DNA of 64,000 nt, taken from positions 1,240,001-1,304,000 of the forward strand of contig NZ_CP092891.1 of assembly GCF_026559675.1 (NCBI RefSeq), read 5' to 3'. Positions within the stretch are counted from its first letter, which is position 1. The number at the start of each line of letters is the position of its first letter. The notes below the pieces were generated by a model. It did not search any database. It was not told the origin of the DNA and saw nothing but the letters and a program-made list of their open reading frames with translations. Source of the DNA: Microbacterium oxydans. Lineage in GTDB: Bacteria > Actinomycetota > Actinomycetes > Actinomycetales > Microbacteriaceae. Below, piece after piece: positions 54,735 through 62,629 of this stretch. Made by a program: the position numbers and the translations under genes.

Positions 54735-55933
54735 GCGCAGCCCGCCGATGGGCGCAGGCGCCGATCGCCCTGCGCATCGCCGTCATCTACCTCGTCGCAC
54801 GGGGGATCACGACGGTCTTCCTGCTCCTCGCGGCCTCCCTGTCGACCTCGTTCTCGCGCTTCGGCGCCGGCGCGGGACTCCTCGACTTCGTCCTGGGGTG
54901 GGATGCGCAGTGGTACTGGCTCGTCGCCGAGAACGGGTACCCGACCGAGCTTCCGCTGACCGACTCGGGCGAGGTCGCCGAGAACGCGTGGGCCTTCATG
55001 CCGGTGTTCGCATACGCGGCGAAGGCCCTCGGCTTCCTCCTCGGATCCTGGGGCGCCGGGGCGTTCCTGCTCTCGCTCGTCGCCGGTTATCTGGCGTGCC
55101 TGGCGCTGCATCGACTGCTTCGCGAGCGCATCGGAGGGTCGGCGGCGATCTGGGCCGTCGTGTTCTTCGCATCGGGCCCTCTCGCCGCCATGTTCCAGGT
55201 GGGCTACGCGGAGACCCTCTTCCTGCTGCTGCTGTTCCTCGCCCTCGACGCGACCACCAGACGCCGCTACGCCTGGCTCTACCTCCTGATCCCGGTGATG
55301 GCGTTCACCCGCCCGGGGATCCTCGCGTTCGCCCTCTACCTCGGGCTGCACGGTGTGCTGCGGTGGCGGCGTCGCAGGGAGGACCCGCTCGCCGGGCGCG
55401 AGATCGCGCACATCCTCATCCTGGGCGCGCTCGCATGCGTGGCGGGCTTCGCGTGGCAGGTGATCGCCGGCGTCGCCACGGGTGATCCCGGTGCATACCT
55501 CGCGACCGAACTCGCCTGGCGCCGTCATTGGATCGTCGGCGGCGTGGACGGGTTCGTGCCCTTCGAAGGCTGGGTGCAGGCCGCGCAGTTCTGGTTCGGG
55601 TTCTGGGGCATGCCGCCGTGGTGGGGCCTGATCGCGCTGGTGCTGCTGGTCGCCGCCGCCGGGGTGGCGCTGCTGCGCGCCCCACAGGTGCGCGCGCTCG
55701 GTGCCGATCTGCGCCTGTGGAGCGCGAGCTACCTGCTGTATCTGCTCGCCGTGTTCTTCCCGCAGTCGAGCACGTTCCGCCTGCTGCTGCCGCTCAGCCC
55801 GCTGTGGGGAGCGGTCGCGGTGCCTCGATCGCGGTGGTGGCGGTTCGGCGTCCTGGTCTTCAGCCTGCTCGGTCAGTGGCTCTGGATCTACCACGTGTAT
55901 GCGCTCGGAAGCACCTTCTGGCAGGTGCCGTGA
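54716..55933 (+). CDS. PIG-V-like integral membrane glycosyltransferase
   Basis: A 405-residue protein starting at ATG 54716 inside the end of dapE. About nine or ten helices. In the first extracytoplasmic loop it has GWDAQWYWLVAENGYP, which matches the WD-x-WY pattern and Asp of PIG-V-type GT-C mannosyltransferases that use polyprenol-linked sugars. FMPVFAY and WRRHWIVGG are further family-like marks. It probably adds a sugar to an envelope lipid or polymer on the outer face. The sugar and acceptor are not shown. The overlap suggests co-transcription with dapE, without a clear metabolic link. Confidence 0.82.
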   Translation: MAHLALSAARRWAQAPIALRIAVIYLVARGITTVFLLLAASLSTSFSRFGAGAGLLDFVLGWDAQWYWLVAENGYPTELPLTDSGEVAENAWAFMPVFAYAAKALGFLLGSWGAGAFLLSLVAGYLACLALHRLLRERIGGSAAIWAVVFFASGPLAAMFQVGYAETLFLLLLFLALDATTRRRYAWLYLLIPVMAFTRPGILAFALYLGLHGVLRWRRRREDPLAGREIAHILILGALACVAGFAWQVIAGVATGDPGAYLATELAWRRHWIVGGVDGFVPFEGWVQAAQFWFGFWGMPPWWGLIALVLLVAAAGVALLRAPQVRALGADLRLWSASYLLYLLAVFFPQSSTFRLLLPLSPLWGAVAVPRSRWWRFGVLVFSLLGQWLWIYHVYALGSTFWQVP

Positions 55934-56027
55934 TCGCGAAGCCCGAGCCAATTGTTGCTCCGTGACCTCCAGGCCCCGGTGACACCCGATAAACTCATTC
56001 CATACCACCGGAGGAAAGGGAGCCACG

Positions 56028-56201
56028 ATGGCAGCGATGAAGCCGAGGACCGGAGACGGGCCAATGGAGGCCGTGAAAGAAGGACGACTCATCATCGTGC
56101 GCGTTCCGCTCGAAGGCGGCGGCCGCCTGGTCGTCTCCGTGAACGACGCCGAGGCCAAGGAGCTTCACGACGTGCTTGCCGCCGTCGTGGCACCGGCCTG
56201 A
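56028..56201 (+). CDS. DUF3117 small protein
   Basis: A 57-residue protein with AAAGGGAG before ATG 56028: MAAMKPRTGDGPMEAVKEGRLIIVRVPLEGGGRLVV is highly conserved in actinobacteria and is Rv1211 in M. tuberculosis as I recall. The fold is small and beta-rich; the function is unknown. Its strong conservation and stand-alone position between terminators mark a real, well-expressed gene too short for most gene callers. Confidence 0.93.
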   Translation: MAAMKPRTGDGPMEAVKEGRLIIVRVPLEGGGRLVVSVNDAEAKELHDVLAAVVAPA

Positions 56202-56228
56202 TCGATCTGAGATCCGCTTCGGCGGATC

Positions 56229-56264
56229 CGAAGGGCGGTGGATCTGCGGATCCACCGCCCTTCG
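56229..56264. terminator. Bidirectional terminator after DUF3117
   Basis: CGAAGGGCGGTGGATC (56229-56244), loop TGCG, exact complement (56249-56264): a 16-bp perfect stem followed by TCGTCTTCG, placed between the DUF3117 gene and the converging O-methyltransferase gene. A second small hairpin GATCCGCTTCGGCGGATC lies at 56210-56227. Confidence 0.88.
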
Positions 56265-56275
56265 TCGTCTTCGGA

Positions 56276-56914
56276 TCAGCTGCGCTCGGCGAGACTGATC
56301 AGCTGCAGCAGGCCTTCGCCCGCGGGGGAGACGGTCGCCAGCACGGCCGACGACTCCTGCGTCTCCTGCACGAGCGAGCGGTATCCCGAGGTGACGTCGT
56401 CGCGCTGCACGGGATCCGCGACGCGGCCACCGGCCAGGACGCGGGGGACGAGGACCATGCCGCCGGTGCGCGCGAGACGGAGTCCGTGCTCGACGTACTC
56501 GATCACGTTCTCGGGGTCGGCGTCGACCAGCACGATGTCATAGGAGGCCTCGTTCATGCGGGGGAGCACGTCGATCGCGCGCCCCGTGATGAACCGGACC
56601 TTGGTGGAGGGGACCTTCGCGTCGGAGAACGCCTGTCGTGCGGCGGCGAGGTGCTCGGGCTCGTTGTCGATCGAGGTGAGCACCGCCTGGGGCGCACCGC
56701 GCAGCAGCCACAGGCCGGAGACGCCCGCGCCGGTGCCGATCTCGACGATCGACCGGGCTGCGGTCGCGGCCGCCAGCACGGCGATCTGCGATCCGACGAC
56801 GGCGCTGATCGGCATCGCGCCGAGCTCGACGGCATGCGCGCGAGCGCGGATGATGGAGTCCGGTTCCACGATGGACTCGCGAAGGAAACGCGCGTTCGCG
56901 TCGTGCTCGCTCAT
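56276..56914 (-). CDS. O-methyltransferase, family 3
   Basis: A 212-residue SAM methyltransferase starting at ATG 56914. The SAM site VEIGTGAGVSGLWLL (about 57-71) and the metal-site DIVLVDADPE typify the catechol-O-methyltransferase-like group. It corresponds to Rv1220c in M. tuberculosis by context and length. Substrate not known. It is divergent from tatB (about 90 bases), as in mycobacteria. Confidence 0.9.
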   Translation of the reverse strand: MSEHDANARFLRESIVEPDSIIRARAHAVELGAMPISAVVGSQIAVLAAATAARSIVEIGTGAGVSGLWLLRGAPQAVLTSIDNEPEHLAAARQAFSDAKVPSTKVRFITGRAIDVLPRMNEASYDIVLVDADPENVIEYVEHGLRLARTGGMVLVPRVLAGGRVADPVQRDDVTSGYRSLVQETQESSAVLATVSPAGEGLLQLISLAERS

Positions 56915-56991
56915 GGCCTGTCTCTCCCTGCCTGACGGTGGTTCTCTCCAGGGTATTGGCTCGGTGTGTGCGTGGAGCGCAGGCGCGGCGG

Positions 56992-56997
56992 TAGCCT
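56992..56997 (+). promoter_or_regulatory. -10 box of a leaderless tatB transcript
   Basis: TAGCCT at -12 to -7 relative to ATG 57004. Confidence 0.5.
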
Positions 56998-57003
56998 GTA
57001 CAG

Positions 57004-57378
57004 ATGACGTTCGGGCTCACCTTCGAGAAGATGCTGCTGATCGGCCTCATCGCCGTGCTGATCATCGGTCCCGAGCGTCTCCCGAAGGCGGCGGAGAGCT
57101 TCTCCCGCATGGTCCGCAAGGCGGGCGAGTACCTGCGCTCCACCAAGTCGCGGATGCGCGAGGAGATGGGACCCGAGCTCGACGACGTCGACTGGCGCAA
57201 GCTCGATCCGCGACAGTACGACCCGCGCCGGATCATCCGCGACGCCCTGCTGGAGGAGCCGCAGCCGGCCACGCCCGTGCAGGCACGCGAGACGATCGCC
57301 GAGCCCGTCGCTCCCCGAGTCCTGCCCCAGTCGTTCAGCGCGACGAACCGACCCCCCTTCGATCCCGAAGCCACGTGA
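57004..57378 (+). CDS. tatB: Sec-independent translocase subunit TatB
   Basis: A 124-residue protein with one N-terminal helix (LTFEKMLLIGLIAVLIIGPERLPKAAE), then an amphipathic helix and a polar tail. The GPERLP motif and the start MTFGL identify TatB/TatA; the longer tail and lack of TatA-specific features support TatB. It helps export folded Tat substrates. The promoter is leaderless. It converges on mrp, as in M. tuberculosis around Rv1224-Rv1229c. Confidence 0.93.
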   Translation: MTFGLTFEKMLLIGLIAVLIIGPERLPKAAESFSRMVRKAGEYLRSTKSRMREEMGPELDDVDWRKLDPRQYDPRRIIRDALLEEPQPATPVQARETIAEPVAPRVLPQSFSATNRPPFDPEAT

Positions 57379-57441
57379 CGCCGGTCGGCTCGCGCACCGC
57401 GACGCCGTGGCTCGTCGTCGAGGATGTTCCGCTCGACGCGG

Positions 57442-58563
57442 TCAGCCGATCGACATGGGCAGAGAACGCCCGGAGAGGCCGCGGCCCTGTCGGGCGAGAG
57501 CTGCCGCCACGGCGCGGATCGTCGTGGCCGCGGCATCCGTCGACTCGCCGGAGACGATCGGGACACCGGCGTCCCCGCCCTGGCGGAGCGCCGGACTCAG
57601 GGGGATCGATGCCAGCAGCGGCACCGCGGGTCCCGACTCCGAGAGCGCTTCGGCGACGGCCGCGCCCCCGCCGGAGCCGAACAGGTCGATGACGGTGCCG
57701 TCCGGGAGCGTGTAGGCCGCCATGTTCTCGATGACGCCGATCACCCGCTGTCCGGTCTGACGCGCCACGAGTCCACTGCGGATCGCGACATCCGCCGCCG
57801 CCGTCTGCGGGGTCGTCACCACCAGGACTTCGGCGTGGGGGAGGAGCTGTCCGATCGAGATCGCGATGTCGCCGGTCCCCGGCGGCATGTCGATCAGCAG
57901 CACGTCGAGGTCTCCGAAGAAGACGTCGGTGAGGAACTGCGAGACCGTGCGGTGCAGCATGGGCCCGCGCCACGCCACGACGGACTCGCCGTCGCGGAGG
58001 AACATCCCGATCGAGATCGTCTTGACCCCGTGGGCCACCGGCGGCAGCATGAGGTCGTCGATGCGGGTGGGCTGCGTGCCCGCAGGGATGCCGAGCAGGC
58101 CCGGGATCGAGAAGCCGTGCACGTCCGCGTCGACGAGCCCGACCGACAGCCCCTGATCCGCGAGCGCGACCGCGAGGTTGGCGGTGACCGTCGACTTGCC
58201 CACGCCGCCCTTGCCGCTGGAGACGAGGATCACTCGGGTCAGGGAGTCGGGGCCGAACGGCATCTGCCGTGCCGGCCGTCCGTCGCGGAGCTTCTCGGTG
58301 AGAGCCTTGCGCTCGGCGGGGGTCATCACGCCGACCTCGACCTCGACGTCCGCGATGCCGGCGACGGACGCCGCAGCCTGCCGCACGTCCGACTCGATGC
58401 GCGCGGCGGCCGGACAGCCGACGATGGTCAGCACGATGCCGACGCGCGCGCGGTCGCCCTCGACGGAGATGTCGCGGACCATGTCGAGCTCGCCGATGGG
58501 ACGGCGCAGCTCCGGGTCCGTCACCGCGGAGACCGCCGCGCGGACGCGGTCGACCGCGGTCAC
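57442..58563 (-). CDS. mrp: Mrp/ApbC-type iron-sulfur cluster carrier ATPase
   Basis: A 373-residue P-loop ATPase starting at GTG 58563, which overlaps the stop of the DUF1003 gene (GTGA). An N-terminal DUF59-like domain (about 1-90: DRVRAAVSAVTDPELRRPIGEL, VGCPAAARIESDV) precedes the Mrp domain with the deviant Walker A SSGKGGVGKST, VDADVHGFSIPGLLG, and LIDMPPGTGD. Members bind and deliver Fe-S clusters; Cys residues of the C-terminal CxxC are not seen, which matches the shorter actinobacterial form. Confidence 0.93.
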   Translation of the reverse strand: MTAVDRVRAAVSAVTDPELRRPIGELDMVRDISVEGDRARVGIVLTIVGCPAAARIESDVRQAAASVAGIADVEVEVGVMTPAERKALTEKLRDGRPARQMPFGPDSLTRVILVSSGKGGVGKSTVTANLAVALADQGLSVGLVDADVHGFSIPGLLGIPAGTQPTRIDDLMLPPVAHGVKTISIGMFLRDGESVVAWRGPMLHRTVSQFLTDVFFGDLDVLLIDMPPGTGDIAISIGQLLPHAEVLVVTTPQTAAADVAIRSGLVARQTGQRVIGVIENMAAYTLPDGTVIDLFGSGGGAAVAEALSESGPAVPLLASIPLSPALRQGGDAGVPIVSGESTDAAATTIRAVAAALARQGRGLSGRSLPMSIG

Positions 58564-59072
58564 GATGCCGCGCCCGCCGAAGGCCGGTCTCCGCCTTCTT
58601 CGAGCTCGGCGAGCAGGGACTTGAGCTCCTGTCGCAGCACGTCGCGCGTCACCGCCTGCGAGTTGCGCTCCTCGAGGGCCATGCGCAGCGCCACGATCTC
58701 GCGGGCCAGGTACTCGGTGTCGGCGAGGTTGCGCTCGGCGCGCTGGCGGTCCTGCTCGATCTGGACGCGGTCGCGGTCGTCCTGGCGGTTCTGCGCGAGC
58801 AGGATCAGCGGGGCGGCGTACGACGCCTGCAGGGACAGCATGAGCGTCAGCGCCGTGAAGCCGAGGGCCGCGTCGTCGAAACGCAGATCGTGCGGCATCA
58901 GGGTGTTCCAGAGGATCCAGACCACGCAGAACAGGCTGAGGATGACGAGGAACGCGGGGGTGCCCATCGCGCGGGCGACCCACTCCGTGAACCGGCCGAA
59001 GCGGTCGCGCGAGGTCGTGCGAGGGCGGGTCGTGCTGCGCCCGGGGGCGTCGAGGCGCGTGGCGCGGGGCAT
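58560..59072 (-). CDS. DUF1003 membrane protein
   Basis: A 170-residue protein starting at ATG 59072. A basic N-terminus is followed by two adjacent helices (AFLVILSLFCVVWILWN and ALTLMLSLQASYAAPLILLA) with the conserved QASYAAPLILLAQNRQ between them and the following cytoplasmic segment, then a long Arg/Glu-rich coiled-coil tail. DUF1003 proteins are of unknown role and lie next to mrp and MgtE-N/CBS genes in actinobacteria. It is translationally coupled to both neighbours. Confidence 0.92.
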   Translation of the reverse strand: MPRATRLDAPGRSTTRPRTTSRDRFGRFTEWVARAMGTPAFLVILSLFCVVWILWNTLMPHDLRFDDAALGFTALTLMLSLQASYAAPLILLAQNRQDDRDRVQIEQDRQRAERNLADTEYLAREIVALRMALEERNSQAVTRDVLRQELKSLLAELEEGGDRPSAGAAS

Positions 59073-60340
59073 CAGCGCACCTCCTTCGCCGGAGACGGGG
59101 TGTCATCGCCGTCGTGCGAGCGCCAGTCGTCGGGGAGCAGGTAGTCGAGCACGTCGTCGATGCTGATCGCGCCGACGAGGCGGTGCGCGGCGTCGATCAC
59201 CGGGAGCGAGACGAGGTCGTAGCTCGCCAGCATGCGCGCCACCTCGGCGGCGGATGCCGTGACGGGCACGGGCTCGAGGCTGTCGTCGAGGATCGCGCCG
59301 AGACGCTCGTGCGGCGGATAGCGCAGCATCCGCTGGAAGTGCACGAGGCCGAGCAGGCGTCCGGTCGGCGTCTCGAACGGGGGCAGGGTCACGAACACCG
59401 CCGCGGCCAGTGCCGGGTGCAGCTCGTGCCGACGGATCAGGGCGAGGGCTTCGGCGACGGTGGCGTCGGCGGAGAGGATGATCGGCTCCGGGGTCATCAG
59501 ACCGCCGGCGGTGTCCGGGCCGTACCGCAGCAGCATCCGGACGTCTTCGGCCTCCTCCGGCTCCATCAGCTCCAGGAGCTGCTCCAGACGGTCGGGGTCG
59601 AGCTGCGCGAGCAGGTCGGCCGCATCGTCCGGTTCCATCTGGTCGAGGATGTCGGCGGCGCGCTCGTCGCCCAGGCGGTCGAGGATGTGCACCTGCTCGT
59701 CCTCGGGCATCTCCTCGAGGGCGTCGGCGAGACGGTCGTCGGACAGCTCCTCCGCGACCTCGATCATGCGCTGCTGCGGGAGGTCGAGAAGCGTGTTGGC
59801 GAGGTCGGCGGCGTGCAGCTCGGAGTACGAGGCGACGAGCTGCTCGGCCGACTGGGACTCGCCCGGTGCGCGCTGCTCGGTGACCTCGCTCCAGGCCGCG
59901 AACGTGGTCGGTCCCTTCGCGAACGGGGAGGCGCTGGTCTTCGGGCGGCGCAGGAAGAGCTGACTGATCGCCCACTCGCCGAGGCGGTTCGGCTCGATCG
60001 CGACGTCTTCGATCACGGCGGTGCCGCTGCCGTCGACGAAGCTCACACGTCGCCCGAGCATCTCGGCGAGCACGCGCACCTCGCCGGCGCGCGGGGAGAA
60101 GCGGCGCACGTTGATGAGTCCGGTCGTGATGACCTGGCCGGAGCGGATCGAGGTGACCCGGCCGATCGAGAGGAACACCTGTCGTCGTCCGGGGATCTCC
60201 ACCACCAGGCCGATCACGCGCGGGGCCGCGGTACTTCGGTACACGACGACGACGTCTCGGACCTTGCCGAGCCGGTCGCCCACGGGGTCGAAGACGGCGC
60301 ACCCGGCAAGGCGCGCGGCGAATACCCGTTGTGTGCTCAC
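59072..60340 (-). CDS. MgtE N-domain and CBS protein without transport domain, with PRC-barrel
   Basis: A 422-residue soluble protein starting at GTG 60340. Domain order: a PRC-barrel-like N-terminus (about 5-85: AVFDPVGDRLGKVRDVVVVYR), a linker, the MgtE-N superhelix (about 170-270: LPQQRMIEVAEELSDDRLADALEEMPEDEQ), and two CBS motifs (about 280-410: GGLMTPEPIILSADATVAEALALI, VPVTASAAEVARMLASYDLVSLPVID). Full MgtE channels have five helices after CBS; these are absent. It may sense Mg2+ and control another protein. Its TGA shares a base with the next ATG. Confidence 0.9.
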   Translation of the reverse strand: MSTQRVFAARLAGCAVFDPVGDRLGKVRDVVVVYRSTAAPRVIGLVVEIPGRRQVFLSIGRVTSIRSGQVITTGLINVRRFSPRAGEVRVLAEMLGRRVSFVDGSGTAVIEDVAIEPNRLGEWAISQLFLRRPKTSASPFAKGPTTFAAWSEVTEQRAPGESQSAEQLVASYSELHAADLANTLLDLPQQRMIEVAEELSDDRLADALEEMPEDEQVHILDRLGDERAADILDQMEPDDAADLLAQLDPDRLEQLLELMEPEEAEDVRMLLRYGPDTAGGLMTPEPIILSADATVAEALALIRRHELHPALAAAVFVTLPPFETPTGRLLGLVHFQRMLRYPPHERLGAILDDSLEPVPVTASAAEVARMLASYDLVSLPVIDAAHRLVGAISIDDVLDYLLPDDWRSHDGDDTPSPAKEVR

Positions 60341-60426
60341 GCTTCCCAGCGTAGTCGGCGTGCCCGGCCCGCGCCGGTCCCGTCGCGCCTCGGTCCTCCG
60401 AGCGGCAGGCGTGGAAGAATAGCCGG

Positions 60427-61170
60427 ATGAGCATGCTGAACCGCCCCGCGTCCGGCACGGAGACAGGCGAGATCGTCGCCTCGATGCGCGACTACGAGAG
60501 CGCGCAGAAGACGGTGTCCAAGCTGATCGCCGGGGAGGTGCCGGCGCGCGACATTGCCATCGTCGGTCAGAGCGTGCGCACTGTCGAGCGGGTGACCGGA
60601 AAGCTGGGCTACGCGGCCGCGGCGCGATCCGGTGCCATCAACGGTGTGCTGATCGGCCTGTTCCTGTCGGCGATCCTCGTGCTCGGCAACCCGGAGGTGC
60701 CGATCCAGCTGTTCGTTGGCTTCGTCTTCATCGGCGTCGCAGTCGGCATGCTCCTGAGCCTCGTCACCTACGCCATCGTGCGCCGCCGCCGCGACTTCGC
60801 GAGCGTCACGCAGTTCGCCGCGGACCACTACGAGGTCACGGTGCAGGCGGCGTCGCTCTCGAAGGCGCGCCAGGTGCTCGGCGCGACGAAGGTCGCTCCG
60901 GTGCGTCCGCCGGTGAATCTCGACGAGCCGCCGCGGTACGGCGAGCGGATCACGCCCGGGGCCGCCGCCCCCGCGCCCGCACCTGCTCCCGAGGAGCCGG
61001 TGATCCCGCCGCGCCCCGCCGACCCGGAGCCGCAGCCGGAGGGAGACGCTGTGCCCGATGCCGGCCCCACCCCGGCGACCGACGTGGCGGAGTCGCCTTC
61101 GCCGCAGTCCCCGGCCGTCGAGCCGGATGTCGCCCCGGGCGCCGCGACCCCTGAGGGAGAGCAGCGATGA
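60427..61170 (+). CDS. General stress protein 17M-like (YflT) membrane protein
   Basis: A 247-residue protein starting at ATG 60427 with AAGAAT at -12. The YflT-like domain begins IVASMRDYESAQKTVSKLIAGEV; two helices at about 65-100 (GVLIGLFLSAILVLG, FVGFVFIGVAVGMLLSLVTY) follow. The last 90 residues are a disordered Pro/Ala/Glu tail. Related proteins are induced by general stress in Bacillus. The gene overlaps the next by ATGA. Confidence 0.85.
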   Translation: MSMLNRPASGTETGEIVASMRDYESAQKTVSKLIAGEVPARDIAIVGQSVRTVERVTGKLGYAAAARSGAINGVLIGLFLSAILVLGNPEVPIQLFVGFVFIGVAVGMLLSLVTYAIVRRRRDFASVTQFAADHYEVTVQAASLSKARQVLGATKVAPVRPPVNLDEPPRYGERITPGAAAPAPAPAPEEPVIPPRPADPEPQPEGDAVPDAGPTPATDVAESPSPQSPAVEPDVAPGAATPEGEQR

Positions 61171-61922
61171 CGGAATCCGAGTCCCACGACCCGGGACAGT
61201 TCGTCCCGCCGCCCCCGCCCGCGCCGCCCGTCGCGCAGAATCAGCCGGCGCAGCCCCCGACGTACCCGCAGCAGCAGCCCGCCTACCCGGTGCAGCAGCC
61301 CGCATATCCGGTCGCTCCCGCCGCCCCGCCGCAGGGTTACGCCGCTCCGCCGCAGGGTTACGCCGCTCCGCCGCAGGGTTACGCCGCTCCGCCGCAGGGC
61401 TACGCCGCTCCGCCGCAGGGCTACGCCGCTCCGCCGCAGGGCTATCCCGCCGCCGTGCCCCCGGAGTACTCGGCACAGGCGTACCCCGCACCCGGCTACC
61501 CGATGCCCGTGCACCCGCAGGCCGCACCGGCACGCGGACTGCTCCCGTGGGTGCTCGGCTTCCTGATCCTCATCCCGATCCCGTTCCTCGGCGGACTCGT
61601 CTCGGGGATCGCGATGGCCGCGAGCGGCGGATCCTCCCGGCGAGCGGGTGGAGCCGCGGCGGAGAACGCGCGCTCGGCTCTGAACTGGGGCCTGACCTAC
61701 CTGATGGTCTCGACGCTCCTCATCATCCTGCATGTCGTTCTACTCATCGGGCTGACCGTGCAGCAGCCGGCGACGGGCTTCTACCCCCTGGGCATCCCGA
61801 TCACGCTCTACTTCGCCGTCTCGCTCCTGCACCTGGTGCTGGTGATCGTGGGCACCGTGCGGGTGTCGTCCGGCGGCGTGATGCGCGTCCCCTTCGCGAT
61901 CCCGTTCTCCCGCGCCCGATGA
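61167..61922 (+). CDS. DUF4870-like membrane protein with APPQGYA repeats
   Basis: A 251-residue protein starting at ATG 61167. The N-terminal 125 residues are Pro/Gln/Tyr/Ala-rich and contain six copies of a seven-residue unit A-A-P-P-Q-G-Y; the C-terminal part (PWVLGFLILIPIPFLGGLVSGIAMA, SALNWGLTYLMV, ITLYFAVSLLHLVLVIVGTVR) forms three to four helices of DUF4870 type. Unknown function; the repeat region is probably a disordered cytoplasmic tail. It is translationally coupled to genes on both sides (ATGA). Confidence 0.85.
   Translation: MTESESHDPGQFVPPPPPAPPVAQNQPAQPPTYPQQQPAYPVQQPAYPVAPAAPPQGYAAPPQGYAAPPQGYAAPPQGYAAPPQGYAAPPQGYPAAVPPEYSAQAYPAPGYPMPVHPQAAPARGLLPWVLGFLILIPIPFLGGLVSGIAMAASGGSSRRAGGAAAENARSALNWGLTYLMVSTLLIILHVVLLIGLTVQQPATGFYPLGIPITLYFAVSLLHLVLVIVGTVRVSSGGVMRVPFAIPFSRAR
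61320..61445 (+). repeat. 21-bp coding tandem repeat
   Basis: Six copies of a 21-base unit near GCCGCTCCGCCGCAGGGTTA, three with GGT and three with GGC for Gly; copies 2-6 otherwise differ at no base. Each encodes AAPPQGY. Confidence 0.92.
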
Positions 61923-62569
61923 CCACGATCCCGGTCGAGCTCCCCACCGGACCGACCACGGTCTCGGCCGACTGGTCGGCGGGTGACGCGGGGGCGACCG
62001 TGATCATCGCCCATGGAGCGGGCACGGGGAAGGACCACCCGTTCCTCACCGGCCTCACGGAGGCGCTCGCCGCGCACGGGCTCTCGACCTTGCGCTTCAA
62101 CTTCCCGTACGTCGAGCAGGGGAGAAGGATGCCGGGGCCGGCGACGCACGCGATCGCGACCTGGCGTGCGGTGGTGGCGTTCGCGCGAGAGCAGGACCCG
62201 ACCGCGACGGTGTGGGCCGCGGGCAAGTCGTACGGCGGGCGGATGGCGTCGATGGCGGTCGCGGACGGCCTCGTCGTCGACGGTCTCGCCTACCTCGGGT
62301 ACCCGCTGCATCCGCCGGGACGGCCCGAGAAGCCGCGCGTCGAGCATCTCCCGGCCATCTCCGTGCCGCAGCTCTTCGTGGAGGGCGGCAACGACCCCTT
62401 CATCCAGCCGGTGTCGCAGTTCGAAGCCGCCGTCGCGACCTGCCAGGACGCTCGCGTCGTCTGGGTCGAGGGCGGCGGTCACACCTTCGAGGTGAAGGGC
62501 CGCAAACGACCTGCGGCCGAGATCGGTGCGTCGCTCGCGCCCATCGTCGCGGAGTTCGTCGGGCGCTGA
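61919..62569 (+). CDS. Alpha/beta hydrolase, KANL3/Tex30-like
   Basis: A 216-residue protein starting at ATG 61919, overlapping the preceding stop (ATGA). It has an active-looking triad: Ser in AAGKSYGGR (G-K-S-Y-G), Asp in FVEGGNDPF and His in EGGGHTF. IIAHGAGTGKDHPFLTGL near the N-terminus and TLRFNFPYVEQGRRMPGP are characteristic of the KANL3/Tex30 alpha/beta hydrolase group. Substrate unknown. The stop codon lies inside a 14-bp repeat array. Confidence 0.88.
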   Translation: MTTIPVELPTGPTTVSADWSAGDAGATVIIAHGAGTGKDHPFLTGLTEALAAHGLSTLRFNFPYVEQGRRMPGPATHAIATWRAVVAFAREQDPTATVWAAGKSYGGRMASMAVADGLVVDGLAYLGYPLHPPGRPEKPRVEHLPAISVPQLFVEGGNDPFIQPVSQFEAAVATCQDARVVWVEGGGHTFEVKGRKRPAAEIGASLAPIVAEFVGR

Positions 62570-62627
62570 GTCCGCGGCGCTGAGTCCGCGGCGTCGAGTC
62601 CGTGCCGTTGAGTCCGTGCCGTCAGCT
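62564..62627. repeat. Degenerate 14-bp tandem repeat at the hydrolase 3' end
   Basis: Units CGCTGAGTCCGCGG (62564-62577 and 62578-62591), CGTCGAGTCCGTGC (62592-62605), CGTTGAGTCCGTGC (62606-62619) and a partial fifth copy. The first copy contains the stop codon of the hydrolase gene. Confidence 0.8.
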
Positions 62628-62629
62628 CG

